Below, in pieces: positions 57,120-64,000 of a stretch of 64,000 nt of DNA (within the stretch, counting starts at the first letter, position 1; each line of letters starts with the position of its first letter). Under the pieces are notes generated by a model. It had not been told where the DNA came from, searched no databases, and saw only the letters and a program-made list of their open reading frames with translations. This DNA is from JABDQA01 sp963759125 (lineage in GTDB: Bacteria > Desulfobacterota > Desulfobulbia > Desulfobulbales > Desulfocapsaceae): NCBI GenBank assembly GCA_963759125.1, contig CAVWXN010000005.1, forward strand, positions 372,001 through 436,000. The letters are read 5' to 3'. Made by a program: the position numbers and the translations under genes.

Positions 57120-57438
57120 ATGAAAACGTTTTGTTTGAATGTCGATCCGGGAATTTGTGGATTCACCTGCGAAGTGAAATCTACATGCAATAGAGGAAAA
57201 ACAGCCCGGATTGATATCACGGGTTCCGGCTGCAGTATGATCCAGGAATTTGCAGGCTTGGTTTCGGAAATCACATTTCAGGATTTTTTTGTTCCTTTAA
57301 CCCAGAATAAGATTTTTGCTAGGTGCCGAAAAGGCCGGGTGCCATCTGGCCTGTCCCGTTCCGGTTGCAGTTGTAAAAGCCTCCGAAGCGGCACTGACTC
57401 TCGCCCTGCCAAAAGATGTATCGATGAATTTCGAATGA
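57120..57438 (+). CDS. small cysteine-rich conserved protein (DUF6951-like), one frameshift
   Basis: About 106 residues. The N-terminus LNVDPGICGFTCEVKSTC and the middle GSGCSMIQEFAGLV are followed, after a one-base shift near 57335, by AGCHLACPVPVAVVKASEAA and LALPKDVSMNFE to TGA 57436-57438. The pattern (CSMI..., AGCH-x2-CPVP-x-A) resembles small proteins annotated as DUF6951 that occur beside corrinoid methyltransferase genes; the family assignment is from memory. Function unknown; the conserved cysteines suggest metal or cluster binding. Start overlaps the tail region of the selenoprotein unit by proximity (20-base gap), so they are probably co-transcribed. Confidence 0.6.
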
Positions 57439-57508
57439 TACACAAGACGAGGTGGGTCACTGCTTTGTATCTGAGCGATAAGGCAGCTTAAGCTTATGCG
57501 CAATTACG

Positions 57509-59130
57509 CTAGGTTTCTTCAGTATCAAGTATCGCCAAGACTTCTGAGCATTTCACTTTTGCACGCTGCATGATTTTCTTCGCCTCTGCCATAATCTCTC
57601 GCCTGTAATCCTGGTCGTGGATACCTTCCATATTAATCAGCACATTCTGGTACGCCCCCCAGATTCCCGTTTCCAGAGCCCTCGCCCCAACCTGGGTATC
57701 CGATCGGGAGGCAGGATTGCCATACTGGGCAACGATACATAAGGCGTCCCATGCCTGGTCCCCAAGGCGCATCGTATTGAGGGGAACCTGTATGGCGGTC
57801 TTCAAACCTGACTGCATTTTAGCGGTGCGGACCGATTTCTCTTCTTCTGTGCTTCTGGGCATCTTCAATCCTTCCATATATTCGTTGAAAGCGGAAGTAT
57901 CGGCATCAATCATCGGAATAAGGTTTGCGGTAAGCTCATGCAATACCGGGATTACCTTATCATGTGAGGCTGTACTTCTTCAAATTTGCGAACTCCCCAG
58001 GTAAGTTTTGCAACCATCGAACCAAGACCCGTTCCCATGGCAGCAATCGCTGCAGAAGAGGAACCGCCGCCGGGAGCGGAGGTACGTGCGGCAACTTCTT
58101 CGATAAAGCCCCTGACTGACAATGATGCAAGAGGTTCTGATGGTTCTTCAGCTACGATATATTCGATGATTTTTTCCTTGGGATTAAAAGTTGAGATAGA
58201 GTTGAGCCCCATTCGTTCAATGGCAAGACGAATCTTCTGTTGCTCCTGATAGATAAAGAGATTCTCTTTTTCAATATAATAATCGGCAGCCATCAGCATC
58301 GCTTCCAGCGGAACGACGCCAACGATTTCTGAACCGGCCACGGCAAGGTTAAGGGCTTCAGCCTCTATTTTTGCCGCTTCAAAGAGTAGATGGATTGGGG
58401 TCACTCGATAATCATTAAGATTAACGGTCACCTGAGCCATGTTATACTCGTCAACAAACCACCCCATTCCCTTGACATCTTTCAGTTTACCCGGCTCGTC
58501 CTCCCCTCTTCCCGCTTCCCTGAGATTAAGGGCAATACGGTGGGCCTGATTGGGACTTCCGAGGATATTCACATTGTAGGCAATGAGAAACATACGCGCG
58601 CCGGTTGCCGTTATCCCCCATTCAGCCACAAATTCCCCGGGCCCGTAATCAGGTTTCCACCGTTCATCCTGCAGACGGAATGGTAACGCTTCATACTCTC
58701 CGTCACGGATATCAGGCAAACTCCGGCGGTAATCAAACTCAGCTGATTCCTCATAAAGATAGAGAGGAATCCCTAATTCATCCGCCGCCCGCGCAGCAAA
58801 TTTTTTAGAAACGGTCACGCACTCTTCCATTGTGACATTTGCAACCGGTATAAAAGGGCATACATCCATTGCTCCAAAGCGGGGATGTTCCCCCTTGTGC
58901 TTTCGCATATCAATGCGCTGCCGGGCAACTTTTGCCGAAGCAAGGGCCCCTTCTACCACACTCTCCGGATCACCGACAAAGGTAAAGACCGTGCGGTTGG
59001 TGGAAGAGCCGGGATCGAAGTCAATGAGCGTACACCCCGGGGTATTTCTAATTGATTCGGCAATTGCTTCTATTACCTCGCCATCTCTTCCCTCTGAAAA
59101 ATTGGGGACACACTCTATTATCTTTTTCAT
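57509..59130 (-). CDS. ftcD: bifunctional glutamate formimidoyltransferase / formimidoyl-THF cyclodeaminase, one frameshift
   Basis: About 540 residues, as in FtcD fusions. The N-terminal transferase (residues 1 to about 320: ECVPNFSEGRDGEVIEAIAE, HPRFGAMDVCPFIPV) moves the formimino group of formiminoglutamate to THF. The C-terminal cyclodeaminase (SVRGFIEEVAARTSAPGGGS onward, ending QRAKVKCSEVLAIL) releases ammonia to give methenyl-THF. The frame breaks near 57950, after KFEEVQPHMI, and resumes at VIPVLHELTANLIPMIDAD. ATG 59130 is preferred (aagga 7 bases upstream); an in-frame ATG lies at 59160. It finishes histidine breakdown and feeds the same C1-folate pool used by the MetF/MetV complex. 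Last gene of the minus-strand hut unit. Confidence 0.92.
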
Positions 59131-59174
59131 TGGTTTTTCCTTACTTCCTATTTTCGCCATAACCCTGGAGTGGC

Positions 59175-60419
59175 TTAAACGGCGCGCCTGCCTTTCTTAT
59201 ACACCTCAACCACAGGAGAAACACCTGCATGATAGGCGATGATAGCCGGAGTCTCGCCATCAAGTATCAAAAAATCCGCCTGTTTGCCGATATCGAGGCT
59301 GCCGACCTTCTCTGCCAGGCCAATCGCATAGGCGGCGTTAAGTGTTGCCCCGACAAGTGCCTCAGCTGGTGTCATCATCATGTTGAGAACCGCCAGCCCA
59401 ATAATAAACGGCATGGATTCCGTGTAGCTCGACCCCGGGTTGCAATCAGTGGCGAGCGCTACCGGTAAATCATTTTCGATCATGAAACGCGCTCTTGCAT
59501 ATGGTTTTCGCAAGCTATAGGCTGTTGCAGGCAGCAAATTGGCGACAACTCCCGCTTTTGCCATCGCCCGGATGTTTTCGTCACTGGCTGCCAGAAGATG
59601 ATCTGCAGAACATGCTCCAAGATCAGCTGCCAGCCCCGCTCCACCAAGATCATTAACTTCATCGGCATGGAGTTTGACCTGCATCCCTCTTATTTTTGCA
59701 GCAGCCAGGAGTTTTCGACTCTGCTCAATAGTGAACACGCCCTCTTCACAGAAAATATCACAATGGTGAGCAATCCCCTGCTCTTGAACCGCCGGCAGCA
59801 TCTTCTCTATCACGTATTCAATAAATTCATCCGGTCTATCTTTGTACTGACTTGGAAGTGCATGCGCCCCCAGAAAGGTGGCGACAATATCCTGCGGGCC
59901 CTCTTGTGCCAGCCTGCCGATGACGCGCAGCATTTTTAATTCATTTTCGGTGTCGAGACCATACCCGCTCTTTATCTCCAGGGTAGTTGTTCCCGTCTTT
60001 AATGCCGTTTGCACATGACTGCGGGACACTTCAAAAAGGGCATCTTCGCTGGCTGCCGCCACCTCTTTTACCGATGAGAGGATCCCGCCGCCCTGTTTGA
60101 GTATCTCCAGGTACGGCGTTCCACCAATTCGCCGTGCAAACTCGGCTTCACGCCTGACGGCGAAACACATATGAGTATGTGGATCCACAAAGCCCGGGAT
60201 CAAACATCTTCCTTGAACATCAATTTCTTCAATAGCGGCGCTGTTATCGATATGTTTTTCAACTTCATAGCGACTGCCTGCGGCCGCTATCTTCCCATTT
60301 TCTACGAGCAGTGAACCCTTGTGATAGTGGAGTAATATATCCTGCTTTTTGCCACCTTGAGCTTGTCCCGTATCAACCGGCGTGAACATATTGGCATTTT
60401 TGAAAAGTGCTTGAGACAT
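59175..60419 (-). CDS. hutI: imidazolonepropionase
   Basis: A 414-residue amidohydrolase that hydrolyses imidazolone propionate to formiminoglutamate. Metal-binding GFVDPHTHMCFAVRREAEFA, the later LHADEVNDLGGAGLAADLGA, DHLLAASDENI and LATDCNPGSSYTESMPFIIG follow the HutI pattern. ATG 60419 has a gggggag site 4-6 bases upstream. It begins 10 bases after hutU ends and is followed 45 bases on by ftcD, forming a hutU-hutI-ftcD operon. Intact. Confidence 0.95.
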   Translation of the reverse strand: MSQALFKNANMFTPVDTGQAQGGKKQDILLHYHKGSLLVENGKIAAAGSRYEVEKHIDNSAAIEEIDVQGRCLIPGFVDPHTHMCFAVRREAEFARRIGGTPYLEILKQGGGILSSVKEVAAASEDALFEVSRSHVQTALKTGTTTLEIKSGYGLDTENELKMLRVIGRLAQEGPQDIVATFLGAHALPSQYKDRPDEFIEYVIEKMLPAVQEQGIAHHCDIFCEEGVFTIEQSRKLLAAAKIRGMQVKLHADEVNDLGGAGLAADLGACSADHLLAASDENIRAMAKAGVVANLLPATAYSLRKPYARARFMIENDLPVALATDCNPGSSYTESMPFIIGLAVLNMMMTPAEALVGATLNAAYAIGLAEKVGSLDIGKQADFLILDGETPAIIAYHAGVSPVVEVYKKGRRAV

Positions 60420-60428
60420 CACTCCCCC

Positions 60429-62471
60429 CTATGCGCTTGGCGGCTTTAAAGCCGCAAAAAGTTCGTCAACAGCTTCGCTAACAGATTCTTCATCAGCCTC
60501 ATAGGGAATCGTTATCGTATCACCATTGTCGTTGTCCCGATTATAGGCCAGAGCAACCTCTTTTGCATTTGGATTCCCGGCCCAGTTTCGACGCGCAACT
60601 CCCCCCATGACATCCCAGGACATGGCAGATCTCAAAATTGTGTCCACCCGTTCGCTCCCGTCCAGCACCATGCCAAACCCTCCATTGATGGCCTTCCCGA
60701 TCCCGGTGCCACCGCCATTATGCAAAGCAACCAGCGACATACCCCGGGCAGCGTTACCGGCAAAACAATGGGTTGCCATGTCTGCACAGACATTGCTCCC
60801 ATCCTTGATATTTGCCGTCTCCCTGAAAGGAGAGTCGGTGCCTCCCGGGTCATGGTGATCACGGCCCAAAATGATGGGGCCTACCTCGCCGTCTCTTACC
60901 ATCTTATTAAACTTCAGGGCGATATCCGTGCGACCTTCTGCATCCGAGTAGAGAATACGAGCCTGACTGCCAACCACCAGCCTGTTTTGTTCAGCGTCAC
61001 GAATCCAGATGTAGTTGTCCCGGTCTTCTGCTCTTCGATCGGGCGAGATGCACGACATGGCTGCTTTATCTGTTTTTCTCAGATCGTCTGGGCTGCCACT
61101 CAGACATACCCAGCGAAATGGCCCATAGCCATAATCAAAAATCGGGCCCATGATGTCTTCAAAATAGGACGGGTAAATGAAACCGTCCTTTGCATCGACC
61201 CCATTTTTGGCTACTTCGATTACACCTGCATCAAACACCGCTTTGAGAAATGCGTTCCCATAATCAAAGAAATAGGTCCCCTGATTCTTAAGCTTTTGCA
61301 CCGCCTCAATGTGCCGCCGTAAACTCGCGTCAACAAGCTCCTTAAAGTGGAGCCTGTCGGCTGCCAGCAAATGCGTTCGCTCTTTAAAACTTATGCCGGC
61401 CGGGCAATATCCGCCGTCATAGACAACATGACATGACGTCTGGTCAGAGAGAAGGTCTACATGAAATCCAGACGCCGACATATACTCCAACAGGTCCACG
61501 ACATTTCCGTGATAAGCTATTGACAGGTTATTCTTTTCTTTCCGAGCCCGCGAAGCCAGCTCGAGCACTTCATCGATATCGTCTGACACCACATCTACCC
61601 ACCCCTGTTCATGCCTGGTGGTAATTCTTGAAAGATCGACTTCTGCAATAATTGAAATAGCTCCAGCAATTTTCGCAGCCTTTGGTTGGGCCCCACTCAT
61701 ACCGCCCAGTCCAGAAGAAACGAAGAGCAATCCCGCCAGGTTCCCTTGGGCCGGCACACCGCACATTTTCCTCCCTGCATTGAGCAGGGTATTGTAGGTG
61801 CCATGAACAATTCCTTGTGGTCCAATATACATCCAGCCGCCGGCGGTCATCTGACCATATGAAGACACACCCATCTGGGCGGCAATCTCCCAATCATCTG
61901 GATTGTCGTAGAGTCCCACCATGAGACCGTTGGTGATTATCACCCGTGATTGCTGCGGGCTTGATTTGAACAAACCAAGCGGATGCCCGGACTGCATTAC
62001 CAGTGTCTGCTCATCGGTCATTGCCTGGAGGTATTTTTTTATCAATCGATACTGCATCCAGTTCTGGCAAACTGATCCCGTTTCACCGTAAGTGACAAGC
62101 TCATAGGGGTAGAGTGCTACCTCGAAATCGAGATTGTTATCGATCATGAGTTGAAAAGACCTCCCGGCCAGACAATTGCCTTTGTACGTATCAATAGGCA
62201 GTGCCTGAATTCTCCCACTGGGCCGAAATCGGTACCCATATATACGACCGTGTTTTTGTAGTTCTTCAAGAAATTCAGGAATCAGGATGTTGTGATGCTG
62301 CTCCGGCACATATCGAAGCGCATTCTTAAGTGCCACAGCAGTCTGGGATTGGGTCAATCGAAATCCGCGATCGGGTGCCCGTCTGATTCCTTCCTGAAAT
62401 TGTTCTTTTTCAGGCAGTTCATCATCCAATCTGATCTTCATAATATCTGCCATCTTTTCACTTGTAAGCAT
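60429..62471 (-). CDS. hutU: urocanate hydratase
   Basis: A 680-residue urocanate hydratase that adds water to urocanate, using tightly bound NAD. It is about 120 residues longer than the Pseudomonas/Bacillus type and matches the long form known in anaerobes. Landmarks: YRFRPSGRIQALPIDTYKGN, QSGHPLGLFKSSPQQSRVII, TAGGWMYIGPQGIVHGTYNT, FVSSGLGGMSGAQPKAAKIA, SDQTSCHVVYDGGYCPAG, and HNGGGTGIGKAINGGFG near the C-terminus. ATG 62471 has an aggagc site. A HutC-like operator overlaps the -35 of its promoter. First gene of the minus-strand hut operon. Confidence 0.96.
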   Translation of the reverse strand: MLTSEKMADIMKIRLDDELPEKEQFQEGIRRAPDRGFRLTQSQTAVALKNALRYVPEQHHNILIPEFLEELQKHGRIYGYRFRPSGRIQALPIDTYKGNCLAGRSFQLMIDNNLDFEVALYPYELVTYGETGSVCQNWMQYRLIKKYLQAMTDEQTLVMQSGHPLGLFKSSPQQSRVIITNGLMVGLYDNPDDWEIAAQMGVSSYGQMTAGGWMYIGPQGIVHGTYNTLLNAGRKMCGVPAQGNLAGLLFVSSGLGGMSGAQPKAAKIAGAISIIAEVDLSRITTRHEQGWVDVVSDDIDEVLELASRARKEKNNLSIAYHGNVVDLLEYMSASGFHVDLLSDQTSCHVVYDGGYCPAGISFKERTHLLAADRLHFKELVDASLRRHIEAVQKLKNQGTYFFDYGNAFLKAVFDAGVIEVAKNGVDAKDGFIYPSYFEDIMGPIFDYGYGPFRWVCLSGSPDDLRKTDKAAMSCISPDRRAEDRDNYIWIRDAEQNRLVVGSQARILYSDAEGRTDIALKFNKMVRDGEVGPIILGRDHHDPGGTDSPFRETANIKDGSNVCADMATHCFAGNAARGMSLVALHNGGGTGIGKAINGGFGMVLDGSERVDTILRSAMSWDVMGGVARRNWAGNPNAKEVALAYNRDNDNGDTITIPYEADEESVSEAVDELFAALKPPSA

Positions 62472-62570
62472 TGTCAGCTCCTGCCTTTTTTGACTCTTCC
62501 CAACCTTAAAATATGCATTTCAAATCCAATCTGTTGTAGAAACACGCTCATGCAAAAATTTTATCTGCTC

Positions 62571-62600
62571 ATGATACCAGCGAGAACTTGTCTATACAAG
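62571..62600 (-). promoter_or_regulatory. hutU promoter with HutC-like operator
   Basis: Minus strand TTGTAT (62599-62594) and TATCAT (62576-62571) are 17 bases apart. The palindrome CTTGTCTATACAAG (62587-62600; one central mismatch, arms extend to ACTTG/CAAGT) covers the -35. It would be repressed by a HutC-type protein; the word matches those at the methyltransferase operons. Confidence 0.6.
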
Positions 62601-62667
62601 TTATTAATACCTGTGCTAAACGATTAAGGTTTTTCATTCCTGTTGACATGCAGGATAAAAAGACTGT

Positions 62668-62700
62668 TTGACTAATTGCCGCTAAAACTTGTATATACAA
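62668..62700 (+). promoter_or_regulatory. hutH promoter with HutC-like operator
   Basis: TTGACT (62668-62673) and TATATA (62692-62697) are 18 bases apart. The perfect palindrome TTGTATATACAA (62689-62700) covers the -10. It is about 100 bases from the hutU operator, so the divergent hut units are probably repressed together. Confidence 0.62.
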
Positions 62701-62757
62701 CACAAGACTCAAATAAAATATTTCCACCTATTCACTCCTCTCAACCAGTCAAAACCT

Positions 62758-64000
62758 ATGCAAAATCTCGAAATAATACCCGGCAGGCTTACCATCCAGA
62801 ATCTTCGCGCCCTCAGCAGGGATCAGATCAGTATCAGTCTTTGGAGCGATTGCAAAGCAGGCGTAGACAAGTCGGTGGCAACCGTTAAAAATCTGATTGA
62901 AAACGGACGTGTCATTTACGGCATTAATACCGGCTTCGGGCTATTGGCCAAAACGATAATCCCCCACGAAGAGCTGGAACACCTGCAGAGATCCATCGTT
63001 TTATCCCATGCTGCAGGGGTCGGCAGCCTGATGTCAGAGTCCACCGTCCGCCTTATGATGGCTCTGAAAATCAACAGTCTGGCGCGTGGCTATTCAGGTA
63101 TCCGCTATGAGGTAATTGATGCCCTGGTAAAGCTCTTAAATGCCGGGGTATTTCCCTGCATTCCGGTAAAAGGTTCTGTGGGGGCTTCCGGTGACCTCGC
63201 CCCCCTGGCTCACATGAGCACTTTACTGCTTGGTGAAGGGGAAGCTCTCCACAAGAACAAACGACTCAGCGGTAAAGAGGGCCTTGCCATCGCCGGGCTT
63301 GAGCCGATCACCCTGGGGCCCAAAGAAGGCCTGGCTTTGCTCAACGGCACCCAGGCCTCCACAGCGCTGGCTCTTCAGGGATTATTTGCTGCAGAAGATA
63401 TCTTTGCAGCAGCGCTCGTCACCGGAAGTTTGAGCGTGGAAGCTGCACTTGGCAGCAGGAGTCCATTTGACCCATTAATCCATGAAGTAAGGGGGCATAA
63501 GTCTCAGATAGATGTCGCAGCTGCTTACCGCACCTTACTGCACCACAGTGAAATAGAACAATCCCACCTGGATTGTGAGGCGGTTCAAGATCCATACTCG
63601 TTGAGATGCCAGCCACAGGTAATGGGAGCATGCCTCACCCAGATAAGAAACAGCGCCGACATCCTCCTTACGGAGGCCAATGCCGTCTCAGATAATCCAC
63701 TGGTATTTTCCACTGAGGAGAACATCTTATCCGGGGGCAACTTTCACGCTGAACCAGTCGCCATGGCAGCCGACAACCTGGCCCTTGCAATTGCAGAGAT
63801 CGGTGCAATATCCGAGAGAAGAATGGCCTTGCTGATTGACAGCAATATGAGCAAACTTCCCCCGTTCCTCGTTGAGAAAGGGGGGCTTAATTCTGGGTTT
63901 ATGATTGCCCAGGTTACCTCAGCTGCCCTTGCCAGTGAAAATAAATCGCTTGCCCATCCTGCTTCTGTGGACAGCCTTCCAACCTCTGCAAATCAGGAAG
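62758..64000 (+). CDS. hutH: histidine ammonia-lyase, 3' end beyond window
   Basis: First step of histidine degradation: non-oxidative release of ammonia to urocanate. 414 residues are visible and the frame is open to the right edge (family length about 510). It has INTGFGLLAKTIIPHEEL, the MIO cofactor loop in VKGSVGASGDLAPLAHMSTL (Ala-Ser-Gly), LNGTQASTALALQG, QDPYSLRCQPQVMG and GGNFHAEPVAMAADNLALAI. The start ATG 62758 gives the standard N-terminus; no clear Shine-Dalgarno. Divergent from hutU, with operator-like palindromes between. Confidence 0.95.
   Translation, partial: MQNLEIIPGRLTIQNLRALSRDQISISLWSDCKAGVDKSVATVKNLIENGRVIYGINTGFGLLAKTIIPHEELEHLQRSIVLSHAAGVGSLMSESTVRLMMALKINSLARGYSGIRYEVIDALVKLLNAGVFPCIPVKGSVGASGDLAPLAHMSTLLLGEGEALHKNKRLSGKEGLAIAGLEPITLGPKEGLALLNGTQASTALALQGLFAAEDIFAAALVTGSLSVEAALGSRSPFDPLIHEVRGHKSQIDVAAAYRTLLHHSEIEQSHLDCEAVQDPYSLRCQPQVMGACLTQIRNSADILLTEANAVSDNPLVFSTEENILSGGNFHAEPVAMAADNLALAIAEIGAISERRMALLIDSNMSKLPPFLVEKGGLNSGFMIAQVTSAALASENKSLAHPASVDSLPTSANQE

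Noticed and set aside
1..64000. tRNA genes, rRNA, CRISPR arrays, insertion sequences or prophage genes
   Set aside because: None recognised by eye in the intergenic regions; no transposase, integrase or regular repeat-spacer array is present.

Overview
The window is a gene-dense stretch of an anaerobic, Gram-negative-type bacterium that decodes UGA as selenocysteine. The Tat-exported selenocysteine formate dehydrogenase, the 2-oxoacid:ferredoxin oxidoreductase, the corrinoid methyltransferases, the MetF/MetV/NuoEFG-like redox genes and the reductive activator of corrinoid proteins together suggest a Desulfobacterota (deltaproteobacterial, sulfate-reducer-like) organism. That placement is inferred from gene content; no rRNA or phylogenetic marker is present. 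No tRNA, rRNA, CRISPR array or insertion sequence was seen.

Layout. 1-3.1 kb: pncB (cut by the left edge), prmA-like and a small methyltransferase. 3.1-8.8 kb: nfeD-qmcA, then a solute-binding protein, Cache-domain histidine kinase and NarL-type regulator that look like one signalling unit. 9.2-13.8 kb: periplasmic formate dehydrogenase (small Tat protein, Sec catalytic subunit, FeS subunit, cytochrome b), preceded by three 23-bp-phased heptamers. 13.9-17.6 kb (minus): branched-chain 2-oxoacid:ferredoxin oxidoreductase with leucine dehydrogenase, then an XRE-cupin regulator and a GT-C-like membrane protein. 20.9-25.3 kb: a heat-shock island (two Hsp20, two DnaJ-type proteins, a double ribbon-helix-helix protein) bracketed by a 32-bp direct repeat and holding a 147-bp element with perfect 20-bp inverted ends. 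25.8-28.6 kb: PAS kinase and a MerR-receiver protein.

28.6-37.6 kb carries a methylenetetrahydrofolate reductase assembly: two MetF-type proteins, MetV, and NuoG-, NuoE- and NuoF-like subunits, the last fused to a GltD/NfnB-type NADPH-flavin module. 37.8-57.4 kb is a corrinoid methyl-transfer region: an MttB-family methyltransferase without pyrrolysine, a RACo-type activator, a GntR/HutC-type regulator, a corrinoid protein, an MtmB-family methyltransferase whose pyrrolysine position is valine, a methionine-synthase-activation-like protein, a cytoplasmic molybdopterin oxidoreductase, a polar amino acid ABC importer, a UroD/MtbA-type methyltransferase with selenocysteine at a zinc-ligand position, two thioredoxin-like proteins (one CxxC, one UxxC) and a CobW-type GTPase. 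57.5-64 kb is the histidine utilisation set (ftcD, hutI, hutU; divergent hutH).

How it may fit together: TGTA-N2-TACA-like palindromes lie at the promoters of the MttB/RACo operon, the regulator, the corrinoid/MtmB operon and both divergent hut units, so one HutC-like regulator may control all of them. My main hypothesis is import and demethylation of an N-methylated amino acid, possibly an N-methylated histidine. Its methyl groups would pass via corrinoid to tetrahydrofolate and be oxidised by the MetF/MetV/Nuo-type complex, and the demethylated amino acid would enter the Hut pathway. This is inference. Many genes, including conserved ones, carry single-base frameshifts; scattered sequence errors are the simplest explanation, but real decay is not excluded.
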